Source: Gracilaria caudata
Lineage: Eukaryota; Rhodophyta; Florideophyceae; Gracilariales; Gracilariaceae
NCBI GenBank assembly: GCA_030374735.1
Contig: JASCIV010000027.1
Coordinates: forward strand, 1 to 64,000
Direction: 5' to 3'
Length of the DNA stretch: 64,000 bases
Below are positions 20,012 through 29,868 of this stretch, one piece after another. The position numbers were made by a program, and so were the translations under genes. A model generated the notes under the pieces. The model had not been told where the DNA came from. It did no database searches and saw nothing but the letters and a program-made list of their open reading frames with translations. Position 1 is the first letter of the stretch, and the number at the start of each line of letters is the position of its first letter.

Positions 20012-22276
20012 TTAACCATTTCTATGCATTTCGTCGTCCATGCCGTACAAATCTTGATCCTCTTCGTCTGTTGCTCTTCCTAAAGTATCCCTCAGAACAG
20101 GTGGCATTCTCGCAAATGATGCGCTCGTATCACCATTGATACGAGAAGATGATTGTGTCTGCTCTGCATCAGTTGCTGCTGTCAGATACCCGATACAAAG
20201 TGCCGACAGCGGTATAAGTGCTACGAGCACGAGTACGATAATTGCGGCCAGCAGTGGACCACTTAGCCCCCCCAATACGTTTCCCGAACTACTGACAGCA
20301 TCAACTATCGATGGCGATGACGGATCATATACCATCGCGTTTACCAGTATCAATCGGCTGGCGGGAATCCAGACTGCTTTGGCCACCTGGCTTTCGACAT
20401 CCGTTTTGTTCATCTGCACATCCCTTGCAATCTTCTCGGCATCTTTCAGGACTGGAATAGCGTAAGTGACTTGAATACCCGTACCATTTGCTTTTAGTAT
20501 CGTCAAATTCCCATTCATCATGTGCTCATCCGGCTTTTTTCCAATTGCTTCTGAGAGAGCAGAGGAAATCTGTTTTGATTTGTGTTCTGAGAATGTTGGA
20601 ATGCTGTAGTTGGCAAGAAAAAGTGATATCAGAACCTGTTCTGACTCATTCTGCTGAGATATTGAAGAAACAACAGCTGTTTGATTGGGCGCAAACATTG
20701 TCAAAAGAGGGTTATTGAGAACATTCTTTGCTGTTCGTAAGGAGGTGGAAGGAGGAATGATGACATGCACATTCGATTCGTAGTAATCTTCGTTATTGCC
20801 CATTCGAACATACACAGCATGTAGTGGAAGGGAGCCTATTCTCAGCTGCTCGATTGGGGAGGGACCACTGATATCCGCTTGTGGCATACGGACCATTGGA
20901 TGCTCGCCGTAAATCCATGATGCGTTAGTGTTTTCGACACTAAAGGGACCTAGCGAGAACTTGGCGGGGAGAAATGGTTGATCTGTTCGAATACTCGCAG
21001 TTGGCACCGGTTCCATTGTAGAAAGTATTTCCGGGGTTTGTTCAGGGGAATCTAATTCAGAATCCTTTAAAGCCATCAGAGCTGCCTGAATCTTGTTCAA
21101 AACTGCTTGGTCCTCCTCTCCCGGGGGCTGAACGACGAAAGCAATTGTCTGAATGGGCTGCTCTAAGCTTGACAAAGAGATGTCTGCAGATGCATATCGA
21201 TTCATCTCCAAGTCAATGATGAAGTCTGTCGCGTTGATCGGCTGATCCGGTTGTATGATATTGTACATTTGAAGATATATAACTTCTGTACCAAAGTAAT
21301 CAAGAAGGAACTTCGTACCAGGCTGAATGAGAACAACTGGATTCACCACAGGTGGCTTCTTCACGAATACCCTGATATCAGTTTCAAAGACTTCATCGTC
21401 CACTTCAATGTCTGGCACCGAGATCTGGACGACAGAGGTACCACTTCTTTCCGGGTTTATTGTGAGACTAAGGCTCTGGTCGCTGTCATTAAAACAGATT
21501 CCGCATCGCATGGGTTGCCTAGAGTTATCCATCGATTTCGTGGATGACTTGGTGAGAGAGCAAGAGTCATCGTAGGTTATGAGTGTGGAATTGGTACCAT
21601 ACATGATGTCTTTAACCTTCACGATAGCCCTTGAAAGAACATTATTCAATGAGGGTGGTCTTCCCGTTATATCCGACCCAACCGGCTGGTACTCAACTTG
21701 AAGTCGAAGGGTTCCGCCATCAGTACTGTTCTCAGGCGATAGTGGTCTAAATGCAAGCCCCGGGGAATTGATACCAGATGCAATTGAATCGGGGGTTCGC
21801 TGTTCCGATGAAAATAAAACGATGCCAGCAACTGTATATGTACCCGTGCCACGATATTTGGTGACGTTGGTGAAGACAAGCAAGCTGTAGGTCGCAACTC
21901 CAACGCGCCCATCAAACTCATGCAACAGAGTGAAATTAATTGCGTTCTGCGATTCACTAAGCAGCTGCTGTCTTGTGTCTGAAGTGGCGGTGATGATTGT
22001 TGGGTCTGTGGAAACGTGGATGATAGCAGTGATCGCTTCGTACTGCCGTAAACGAAGAATATAGGTGATCCGATTTTCGGCGGCGCCATTGCTTAAGAGT
22101 ATGGTTTGGTTGACCTTGTCGCGGGTTGTGAAGCCATAGGGGGCGGACGCGTTGAGCAGCTGGTGGGACAAAGGTTTAGTGTGGTGACTTTGGTGACTTT
22201 GAAGTGGTGCAGCGTATACAACGGTGCCAAGAGTGATGAGCAGTATTGGTATCGCATGGAGTTGCGAAGAAACCAT
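20012..22276 (-). CDS. Type I membrane glycoprotein, unrecognised family
   Basis: A 754-residue protein from the ATG at 22276 (the frame opens further up only from a GTG). A signal peptide (MVSSQLHAIPILLITLGTVVYA) is followed by a ~640-residue extracellular or lumenal part rich in Ser, Thr, Val and Ile with many N-x-S/T sites. A single C-terminal transmembrane helix (about 669-696, A-A-I-I-V-L-V-L-V-A-L-I-P-L) precedes a ~58-residue acidic, Ser-rich cytosolic tail. Only two to four Cys lie in the ectodomain (including C-G-I-C). Beta-rich periodicity suggests Ig- or cadherin-like folds, but no motif confirms this. The architecture fits a cell-surface or sorting receptor; function unknown. Confidence 0.75.
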   Translation of the reverse strand: MVSSQLHAIPILLITLGTVVYAAPLQSHQSHHTKPLSHQLLNASAPYGFTTRDKVNQTILLSNGAAENRITYILRLRQYEAITAIIHVSTDPTIITATSDTRQQLLSESQNAINFTLLHEFDGRVGVATYSLLVFTNVTKYRGTGTYTVAGIVLFSSEQRTPDSIASGINSPGLAFRPLSPENSTDGGTLRLQVEYQPVGSDITGRPPSLNNVLSRAIVKVKDIMYGTNSTLITYDDSCSLTKSSTKSMDNSRQPMRCGICFNDSDQSLSLTINPERSGTSVVQISVPDIEVDDEVFETDIRVFVKKPPVVNPVVLIQPGTKFLLDYFGTEVIYLQMYNIIQPDQPINATDFIIDLEMNRYASADISLSSLEQPIQTIAFVVQPPGEEDQAVLNKIQAALMALKDSELDSPEQTPEILSTMEPVPTASIRTDQPFLPAKFSLGPFSVENTNASWIYGEHPMVRMPQADISGPSPIEQLRIGSLPLHAVYVRMGNNEDYYESNVHVIIPPSTSLRTAKNVLNNPLLTMFAPNQTAVVSSISQQNESEQVLISLFLANYSIPTFSEHKSKQISSALSEAIGKKPDEHMMNGNLTILKANGTGIQVTYAIPVLKDAEKIARDVQMNKTDVESQVAKAVWIPASRLILVNAMVYDPSSPSIVDAVSSSGNVLGGLSGPLLAAIIVLVLVALIPLSALCIGYLTAATDAEQTQSSSRINGDTSASFARMPPVLRDTLGRATDEEDQDLYGMDDEMHRNG

Positions 22277-23095
22277 ATCTCTAACAGCGATTGAGCGGAG
22301 AACTGCTGAAGCAATGTGAAGCGGCGAGAAAGGACATAGGAGCAGCACCCAAGAGCAGCATAGAAGAGCGACAATTCGCAGCTAGGAAAGAAGCTTCACG
22401 GCGGGTTGAACAGAATCATAGTGCAGGGCGAAATGTGAAGGGCGAGGTAGCGATGAGACCACATTTTGACGTGAAAGAGCGGCAGTAGCTTGCATTCGAG
22501 GAGGATGCATTTGAACATATCAGGAGAGAGACGCGGAGCACCAAGATCGGCGACGAGCTGCATGTGGTGTGCACTATGCCATGCGCCCGGCGCGTGCATG
22601 ACGTGAAGCGTAAATCCGCCGCCGTAAAATCATGCACAATACGTGTCTGTTGACGTCACGGCGCGCGCTCCTTCGCTGTGCATTGGTCGCGGGCGTGCGC
22701 CGTGTCCAATGAAGATCAGCCAGCACAATATCTTAAGTTTGTTCCGCCTCCTCAGGCTCAGAGGTCGCCCGCGTCTTATTCGCTTCGTCTCGAGTGGCGC
22801 CATCCAACCGCCCCTGCAGCCTCAAGGACGCGCCCCATCGGTTCTCCGCTTTCGGCGCCTCCCTCTGCGGTGCTGTCTCAACGACGTGCACTGCGGCTGC
22901 TGGGCGTGCGGTCGGCGCCCGCGGCACGCAACAGCTCCCGCAGTCTGTTCGTGTCTCTTGGCCGTGCTGGTCTCATCGGGCCAGCGCGCCCCGTCTTGAG
23001 CGAGAGCGTTGACCGCGCAGAACCCAAGCTTACGCGGTGCTCTCGCGTTTTCGAAGCCCATCAGCGTTGCACCGCTATTCTTTGAGCGTTGCCAG
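22277..23095. promoter_or_regulatory. Divergent promoter region (membrane glycoprotein / F-box LRR)
   Basis: 819 bp between divergent starts. The half near the F-box gene is G+C-rich and open in several frames; these frames begin at non-ATG codons and are probably 5'UTR. No clear TATA box. Confidence 0.4.
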
Positions 23096-24688
23096 ATGTT
23101 GTTCGCACTTGGTCTTCCGCCGGCCTTGGCGTCAACGTCTTGGGTGCTCTCCTGTGCGTCGTCTTTCAACCTCAGAAACATGTCGCGTTCGCTTCCTTCA
23201 GCTTCTACTACTCGAAAATGCGCGCCGCCTCACGTGACACCGTCTGCGGCTGCGACAAAATCTACAGTGACACTCACACAACTTCCGCCCGAGCTGTTGA
23301 GACGCATCATGCTCTACACTCTCAGCGTCACTGAGCCTTCCTCATCTCACGCTTTGAAGGAATCCTTTTTCAACGCCGCCGACCGCGTTTCATTAGCTGA
23401 TGCAATTGCGTTAGCCCTTACGTGCAATACAATGCTCGATATTTTCCGATCCTCGTTCACAGGCATCAAGCTCGTAAGTTCGTGGGCAACCGAGCAAAGA
23501 ACGTTGATATCTGCGTGCAAAATAGCAGCAACAACTCTACGCGCAATTCATTTAGAGTGTTCAGCACCCGTTTCACCGGCGTTGAAACACGTCACTGTGT
23601 CGCGCCCTCCGATACGTTATTTCGTCCTCATCGGTGTAAACATTAGCAGGGTGCTAATGAGTGATCTTGTAAGTAACCTGGGTCCTTCGCTTCACAAACT
23701 TGTCATTTCTGCTGCTCCTAGCCTAGATGATACAATCGTGGACACAATCTCGGTTTACTGTCCAAAACTTCGCTTCCTTGAGCTGGGAGGCTCCCGACGA
23801 GTCACTTCGAACAGTTTGAATCATATGTTCGAAAGCATTGGCCCCAATCTGGAGGGACTGGAACTAAACGGACTACACCATGAGTCACACGGTAACCACG
23901 TCTTGTTTGCCGCTGCGAAGCATTGCAAGAGCCTCACTTCCCTTCGATTGCTCAAACTGAGATGGGTTTCTGACTCCGCATTGCGATTCCTATTCAATCT
24001 CCGAGCTTATCATCTCACAGAGTTTCACGTCGAGCGATGCAGCTTAGTAACAGTTCACACGCTCTGCGCCGTAGCAGAATACTGCACCGCTCTCGAGAGA
24101 TTCTTCTTCTCGCTCGATAGAGACAGGAGGAGTTCGAGGCTCGTATCCCTTCCGCTTCTTGAGCCCGGCAGCCCTTGTTCTTTACACAACACGTTTGATT
24201 CATCTAACTATAGCATCGGAGAATCCGCGGTGATTCGCATATCGCGCAGATGTCGAAACCTGCGACGCATCAGTCTTTGCGAATTGAAACTAAGTGACCT
24301 AGCTGTAGAACAAATATCAAACGCTTGTGGACGCAATCTTCGCGCTTTGAGTCTACGAAATTGCTCCGGAATAACAGATGCTGCTTTACTTTCCCTTGCC
24401 GAAAATGTAACTGTCCTGACCTCACTTGACCTATCACACAACCCACATCTTACTGACCAAGGGCTTTCTACAATACTAGCGGCCTTGAAACACAATCTTG
24501 AGGAACTTCATGTGATTGGTTGCATGGGTTTAACTGATTCTTTCCTGCGGAGAGTAATCCCAAAGTTTGCAAGACGTCTTCGAACCATTCGATTGTCCTA
24601 CTGTAACTTTTCTATTCAGGCTGTGGCTTCAATAAGGACATCACTGCCGCGCCTGGCGTTGTATGGTGGCTCCCATGGTCTGTTATAA
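23096..24688 (+). CDS. F-box / leucine-rich-repeat protein (FBXL/AMN1-like)
   Basis: 530 residues from the ATG at 23096; a second ATG at 23180 (MSRSLPSAST) is equally plausible. An F-box begins with L-P-P-E-L-L-R-R-I-M (about 63-105) and would bind Skp1 in an SCF ubiquitin ligase. The C-terminal two thirds are cysteine-containing leucine-rich repeats, for example C-x-N-L-R-x-I-S-L and L-R-N-C-S-G-I-T-D-A-A-L, the FBXL pattern that forms the substrate-binding arc. The substrate cannot be told. The gene converges on the Sel1-repeat gene with only 56 bp between stops, so the 3'UTRs probably overlap. Confidence 0.85.
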   Translation: MLFALGLPPALASTSWVLSCASSFNLRNMSRSLPSASTTRKCAPPHVTPSAAATKSTVTLTQLPPELLRRIMLYTLSVTEPSSSHALKESFFNAADRVSLADAIALALTCNTMLDIFRSSFTGIKLVSSWATEQRTLISACKIAATTLRAIHLECSAPVSPALKHVTVSRPPIRYFVLIGVNISRVLMSDLVSNLGPSLHKLVISAAPSLDDTIVDTISVYCPKLRFLELGGSRRVTSNSLNHMFESIGPNLEGLELNGLHHESHGNHVLFAAAKHCKSLTSLRLLKLRWVSDSALRFLFNLRAYHLTEFHVERCSLVTVHTLCAVAEYCTALERFFFSLDRDRRSSRLVSLPLLEPGSPCSLHNTFDSSNYSIGESAVIRISRRCRNLRRISLCELKLSDLAVEQISNACGRNLRALSLRNCSGITDAALLSLAENVTVLTSLDLSHNPHLTDQGLSTILAALKHNLEELHVIGCMGLTDSFLRRVIPKFARRLRTIRLSYCNFSIQAVASIRTSLPRLALYGGSHGLL

Positions 24689-24744
24689 AAAGAAAACCAA
24701 TGACAGCTATCTCAAACGCAGAATACTACACGTGAGTTCAAAGA

Positions 24745-25911
24745 CTATTCCATTTTCGCGACGACCCGCTTGGCAATCGGTTGCCCGCAGTCGCCTTTTG
24801 CAGCTTCCCGATACCAATATAGAGCCAATTCTGTGCTTTTCCGAAGCCATTTTCCTTCGTTCAAGCATATCGCGAGGTATAACTGCGCCTCTTTGCAATC
24901 CAACAGGGCAGCCTGTTTCAAGCAATCCATGGCATGACCAAGATTTTCAGGATGTCCGATGCAGTGGAGCAAGAACAAAGCGCATTTCAGCTGCAACCAT
25001 GGATCTCCAGCCGTAAGCACACCTGGAAAAGAAGCTTGTACGAGATGCAGCAGAGATACGGAGTTCGCTGCAGCAAGATATGCGGTCTTCGCAGTGTGCG
25101 GATCCGGTGGCACGCCAAGACCAATCTCGAAGCAAAGACCGGTCCACATCATGCATCCTGAAGAGTTCATATGAGCTCCAAGCTCGAGAAGCAAGAGGAA
25201 TTTGTCTTGGTCACGTTGCCCATTCAATGTCCCGGCAATATAGCACTGCGCTTGCACTTCAACGGCATCCACCGAGCCTTGCAAGATTCCCCGTCGCAAG
25301 TATTCACGGGCTTTGGAGGGAGATTTTTCAACACCTAGCCCATAAGCATGGGCGGTTCCTAAGTACGCAAGGGCATCAGGAGAACCCATCTTCGCAGCTT
25401 CCATGTAAAAGCTGTAGGCCTTTTGGAGATCCTGGGGGTATTGCTGTGATCCGAAACGATGGTAGAAGCCAAGCTGATTGAAGTTTGTTCTGTCACGGAC
25501 CATTCTGTAGATTTGAGGACTACTTGGAAGCGATATAGGATCATGATCTGCCAGTGGTTCGGATCTGGTTTGAGACCCCCCTCCGACCGCGGAACATGAC
25601 TCCCTGTGGTCCTGTATGTTTTCCTGTGGTGACTCGTTCACTTTGGGCTCCTTCTTGCACATTTCGGAGATAGGAACCGTTACTCCCACAGCAGGGCGTT
25701 GCGTTAGGCGCTGTGTTTCAGAATGGTGGTTTTTCGGAGCGGTAGCCTGTGAACTCGGGGTTTCATCGGTGCTGTGGTCCACATCGGATGGGTTGAGACG
25801 CAGGTGGTCCGGCAAAGATGCCAAACTGAGACCAGAAGAACCGGAGCTAAGGGAAGCGTCATCTTTGTCATTAGCTTTTGCGTGCGGTTGCATGTTTTGA
25901 TCTTCATCCAT
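24745..25911 (-). CDS. Sel1-repeat protein
   Basis: 388 residues from the ATG at 25911 (the open frame runs up to 25989 only from a TTG). The first ~140 residues are polar, Ser- and Gln-rich and probably disordered. From about residue 145 there are tandem Sel1-type helical repeats: A-x-x-Y-x-x-A-A-x-x-G-x-x-D-A-x-x-x-L-G-x-x-Y/H-x-x-G-x-G-V and similar, ending A-L-Y-W-Y-R-E-A-A-K-G-D. Sel1 repeats are protein scaffolds, for example in ER-associated degradation (SEL1/Hrd3) or chitin-synthase activators. There is no signal peptide or transmembrane helix, so this is probably a soluble cytosolic scaffold. Partner unknown. Confidence 0.8.
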   Translation of the reverse strand: MDEDQNMQPHAKANDKDDASLSSGSSGLSLASLPDHLRLNPSDVDHSTDETPSSQATAPKNHHSETQRLTQRPAVGVTVPISEMCKKEPKVNESPQENIQDHRESCSAVGGGSQTRSEPLADHDPISLPSSPQIYRMVRDRTNFNQLGFYHRFGSQQYPQDLQKAYSFYMEAAKMGSPDALAYLGTAHAYGLGVEKSPSKAREYLRRGILQGSVDAVEVQAQCYIAGTLNGQRDQDKFLLLLELGAHMNSSGCMMWTGLCFEIGLGVPPDPHTAKTAYLAAANSVSLLHLVQASFPGVLTAGDPWLQLKCALFLLHCIGHPENLGHAMDCLKQAALLDCKEAQLYLAICLNEGKWLRKSTELALYWYREAAKGDCGQPIAKRVVAKME

Positions 25912-26653
25912 ATGTGCTTTGTGAGTTCTTGAAAGCGAGCGCGAGTTACGGATTAGGACGTGAAAGTGTACCAGAGGTTCGGTGAGCAAACCTGAACTCT
26001 AGAACGAGAGTCATGAAGAACAGTGGTGAGAAGAACTTCTGCGGTTCCCGCTCACACGGGGACTGGGTTCGAAACGCGCTTCAAAGGAGCCGTTTGTGCG
26101 ACAGTCCCCGTGTGAACAGCAACACAGAAGGTCTATGGTGGAACGAAAGTTGCAAGCTCGGCTGGTGCTGAAATCTGGAGCGAGTCCATCGTCAATTGGC
26201 GAACAGAGATTCGTTTGACGAACGAAAAGTCGTTTGGCGCGGCTTGCCGACACTAGCTCGTGCGACGGTTCTCGATGTGATACCAGCGCGTTGGCGAAGT
26301 CGAAAGAAATGCTCGTAATCACAGCCTGTCTGAGAGTCTGTATACGCTCACGCGGCAGTCCTGGACCAGGGCCTGGCTTGCAGACTCGACCCTTGACCAC
26401 TCTCGCGGCGAGCGTCTCCCCAGCTCCTGGGTCGTTCCGCAGGGGCGAGAGTCTAAAGGCGTTTCAAATTGATTTGGAGGAAATTAATGACGAATTGCCG
26501 TGGGGATGTCGACGACGATGATTAGCTCTGCGCTGCTGTCCAGTGTCGGGGATGTCTGGCGGAATTCACATCCGGCCCCGCAAAGTCTGCGAGTACGAGA
26601 GCAGCAATCAACGAAGCTTCCTCGACTGCTGCGGAACTCTAGTGGAAGGCAAG
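25912..26653. promoter_or_regulatory. Divergent promoter region (Sel1 protein / LLPH-like)
   Basis: 742 bp. The open frame of the LLPH-like gene extends upstream to 26543, with an ATG at 26552, so part of this may be coding if translation starts there. No repeats or RNA genes noticed. Confidence 0.4.
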
Positions 26654-27187
26654 ATGGCAAAGAGTAAACGAAGTAAAGTTAAAATGGCGTATAAGGCAAT
26701 GCGTCGCGCAGTGATGGAACCGATTCACGATTCCAGACTGCGCGAGCAAGCTGCTAAAGTCTACGAGGCAATCGGATTATCTCTTCCAGAAGAAAGAAGT
26801 GAAGAGCAGAAGATGCGCCCGAGAAGTCACGGCGGTTTCGAGTTAATATCCACATTTGTTCCAACACCGGAAGCGCCGAAACTGAACGCGGTACACGGTC
26901 CACTCGCAAACAAGGACGATCACATGCAACTCAAGAAGAACGTCGTCGGTTTCCCTATTCCTGGCGCTGCGACGGAAGCACGGATGAGAGCTGAGACTCC
27001 GACTGGCAGAAGCAGTGCTATGCAAACTGAAGACGACGAATACGAACAGATTGCCGATAGGCCTTACTTTTATCCTCGCAGAGAGCGACGCGGCGGTGGG
27101 ATCAAAAAGAAGCGTCGTGAGAGAAAGACAAGGAATAAGATCAAGTCAAAAGACACGACTGCTATGCAGGTGGAGGTAGCCACATAG
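26654..27187 (+). CDS. LLPH-like / DUF2423 nucleolar protein
   Basis: A 177-residue basic protein. The chosen ATG gives MAKSKRSKVKMAYKAMRR, closely matching the conserved N-terminus of the yeast Ybl028c / animal LLPH family (MAKSLRSK...), nucleolar proteins linked to 60S ribosome biogenesis. The middle is variable. The C-terminus is strongly basic (R-R-E-R-R-G-G-G-I-K-K-K-R-R-E-R-K), as in the family. An upstream in-frame ATG at 26552 would add 34 residues before the conserved start, which is why I prefer 26654. Its job is close to that of LAS1 elsewhere in the window, but they are not clustered. Confidence 0.72.
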   Translation: MAKSKRSKVKMAYKAMRRAVMEPIHDSRLREQAAKVYEAIGLSLPEERSEEQKMRPRSHGGFELISTFVPTPEAPKLNAVHGPLANKDDHMQLKKNVVGFPIPGAATEARMRAETPTGRSSAMQTEDDEYEQIADRPYFYPRRERRGGGIKKKRRERKTRNKIKSKDTTAMQVEVAT

Positions 27188-27423
27188 AATTTTCTTTTTC
27201 CGGTTAATCCAATGCCATCACAGGAGTTGTCACAGCTTCAGCGAAGGCTCATGTAAAGCTTTCACAATATGTTTTGTGGTCACTACGCTTATCATGTTCA
27301 CTTTGTCATCGAAACGTATCATGAAACCTGTACTTTACTTACGTAAAGCCTTGTCGCAAAACTGTTTGACAGATAAAACAATATCTTAGCTTCCAAAAGA
27401 GCCCATACCTAGAGCGAAGCCTT

Positions 27424-28188
27424 CTATTTTTGTTCAGCGGCTTGCCTTACCAATTGGTTAACCTCAGCAATAGGTCGCGAAGCATCAATGGCATGTAGAA
27501 TACCTGCGCTCTTGTAGTAATCCAAAACAGGCAATGTCTTGACATGGAATGCGTCCAACCTTTTCTTCAGTGTTTCTTCATTGTCATCGCTCCTTCGGAT
27601 GAGATCTTCTCCAGTAATGTCATCCTTCATTGGAGACTTGGGCGGGTTGAATTCAGCGTGATAACTTCTACCGCTCGCCGGATGGAAAAGGCGACCTGTA
27701 ATCCTCTTAACTAACAACTCGTCTTCGATCTGAAAGTTGATTACGGAGTCAACACCCTTCATGCCATTATCCTGAAGCATGCTGTCAAGTTTCTTTGCCT
27801 GCTCTACGGTCCTTGGGAAGCCATCAAGAATGAATCCCTTATTACAGGCTTTGGTGCTGATGTTCTCCTTGATCAGTCCAACCACGATTTCGTCGGACAC
27901 AAGCTCACCCGCATCCATAACTTTCTTCGCTTGCTTTCCGAGTTCGGTACCAGCCTTCACAGCCGCACGGAGCATATCGCCAGTTGCCAAGTGACAAAGA
28001 CAATGCTCCTCCTGGAGACGAGGCGCCTGAGTACCCTTTCCAGACCCTGGAGGACCAATTAAAATGATGTGCTTTCTCTCGTCCGGTTTGGACTGGGCGA
28101 GACGACGTTCGATCTCCGCTACTAACATGGGCGTGGGCAACTGCTGCAGAACGCCATTGAGAACCGATTCTGGTGCCACTTGATCCAT
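27424..28188 (-). CDS. Adenylate kinase (long form with LID domain)
   Basis: A 254-residue enzyme converting ATP + AMP to 2 ADP. P-loop G-P-P-G-S-G-K-G at 45-52; [10 protein letters not shown]-binding motif; the signature F-I-L-D-G-F-P-R-T; and an extended LID ([13 protein letters not shown]) with H/P rather than four Cys, so non-zinc. The C-terminal R-L-D-A-F-H region is standard. The ~40-residue N-terminal extension has no obvious transit features, suggesting a cytosolic enzyme. The open frame extends to 28509, but the only ATG upstream of the domain is at 28188. Confidence 0.95.
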   Translation of the reverse strand: MDQVAPESVLNGVLQQLPTPMLVAEIERRLAQSKPDERKHIILIGPPGSGKGTQAPRLQEEHCLCHLATGDMLRAAVKAGTELGKQAKKVMDAGELVSDEIVVGLIKENISTKACNKGFILDGFPRTVEQAKKLDSMLQDNGMKGVDSVINFQIEDELLVKRITGRLFHPASGRSYHAEFNPPKSPMKDDITGEDLIRRSDDNEETLKKRLDAFHVKTLPVLDYYKSAGILHAIDASRPIAEVNQLVRQAAEQK

Positions 28189-28989
28189 GACGAAAGCGGT
28201 GTAATCTAAAGTCGGGGAATGAGCGATACGAAATGAAGCGCACAGAAGAAGAGCAATGAGCGTAACACCAATTCTGCAGGAATTGCGGCAGTTCCTGCGA
28301 GGTAACAAGATCACGAAGATTAGAGATCGTGCGAACAAGCTGATTGCGGGTTGATGAGAGGGTACTGCGAAAACAATTGAGGGTTCATCTGTGCGGTCAC
28401 AAGTATGCGCGACTTCGCTCCTGATCAGAAACGGATCGCGTGGGAACGAGCATTTGGCAGGTGTCAGAACAGATCCGAATTGCGTGCCCCAGAATTTTGC
28501 AAATATCACGCTCCTATGATAGCCTATGATTCATAGGAGTCCTGTGCACTTAGCTCTACTGTGGGCTCGATGAAAAGGTCCGCGGACCATAATTTCTCGA
28601 TAAGAACTGCTCCATTTGTATGTGTTTGAAGTCTTGTGGTGAGGACAAATGAAAGGAAGAAATGCGTGTGGTGATACAAGAACAGTGTTTATGCGAGTTG
28701 TAGCTATGATAGAAACAGCTGTTGAAGAAATACTGAAGCAATTAAGCGAATGCGTCCTCAAGCACGCATCGTAAAGGAAGGCAAACCAGTTGACGCGACG
28801 GATGGTACGTAGGCGCACAGAACAGGCGCAAAGAGCAGAGTTGGATCCGAGGCGAGAGTAGACATCATTTTACAGTCAAAAGCGTCTCAGAACGTAAATC
28901 GCTGCAACAGAACGCAACACAGAGCAACAATCCGGAAACAATAGCGAAGCAGAGGGTTACCAAAGAGCGAGGAACGAAAACGAGACAGC
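28189..28989. other. Intergenic, 0.8 kb
   Basis: Between two minus-strand genes (adenylate kinase start and the small membrane protein stop). It contains a small inverted repeat, CTCCTATGA (28511-28519) with TCATAGGAG (28531-28539). Short frames (about 95 codons near 28531-28818) are not supported. Confidence 0.45.
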
Positions 28990-29262
28990 TCATTGAGACT
29001 TGTCAGCTTTGATGGTCTGCTTAATCTGCTGTCTTCTCGACTTTTCGAGGCGCAGCTCGGTGGCAGTCTCAGCGGCAATGAACGCCATGAACGAGATGAA
29101 CGCGACAACAGCAACTGCCACGAGGATGAGCACGAACACGGCGGAACCACCGTCGTCGGCCCTAGCATCCGGCAGCGTCTTAACCAGCCATGATACGGCG
29201 CCTATGGAAGAGACCGCCGCAATTCCCACGACGGCTGTGTGCTCGAACGACAACGACAACAT
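28990..29262 (-). CDS. Small two-helix membrane protein, unrecognised
   Basis: A 90-residue frame from an ATG at 29262. Two hydrophobic helices are visible: about 9-27 (A-V-V-G-I-A-A-V-S-S-I-G-A-V) and about 39-66 (A-V-F-V-L-I-L-V-A-V-A-V-V-A-F-I). A 13-residue acidic loop separates them. A charged C-terminus rich in Lys, Arg and Gln follows. The plan resembles VMA21-type V-ATPase assembly factors or small ER subunits, but no diagnostic residue confirms either. It is divergent from SURF4, an ER-Golgi gene. Hydrophobicity and clean helix boundaries favour a real gene; size keeps confidence moderate. Confidence 0.5.
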   Translation of the reverse strand: MLSLSFEHTAVVGIAAVSSIGAVSWLVKTLPDARADDGGSAVFVLILVAVAVVAFISFMAFIAAETATELRLEKSRRQQIKQTIKADKSQ

Positions 29263-29868
29263 GGCACAGACGTCGTCGCTCAGCAAATGCTGAGAGCGCG
29301 CGCGAGCGTCGCGCGAGCGTCGCACACGCACAAATCCACTTGCAAGCGGAACGCACACCCAGCCGTAACGAACGCCCGCAACGCGAGCCCCCAAGGACCG
29401 ATATCAGCCACGTTGATCGCGCAAACTTTCGCACGTATCACACGTGGCAACGTTGTGCACGGTGCAGAGCGCAGGTGGGCGCAGAAGCACCGGTGCAAAA
29501 CATGACGTCATCCCCGTTGCTTTACAGAGCGCAGCAATTGCTCTGTCGTCCAACGAACGGGCGCCGATGATGTGAAGCGAGCGCGCCGATCAGCGCGGCC
29601 GCCTGCCGACCACAACAAGCTTCTCTCTAGGAAACGCCGCAGACCACGGCCCGCACCACATCGCCCTGCTGCTCGTCCATTATCAATACCTACCGTCGCT
29701 GCTCCCGCCGCCCGCCTCGCCAAGTCTGTATGTGAAGCGCCAGCAATTTCCCCCGTTCGTTCCCTCCTGCTGTCTGCCCGTCTCGCGCGCCTCCTCCCGT
29801 GTTCCATCGTGCTCCACGCCTCGCGAAGCGCGCTACTACGTCAGCTTTGTGCAAGTTAATTGGCGGCC
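29263..29868. promoter_or_regulatory. Divergent promoter region (small membrane protein / SURF4)
   Basis: 606 bp, G+C-rich. No TATA box or repeat stands out. It is open in several frames on both strands without recognisable products. Confidence 0.4.
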
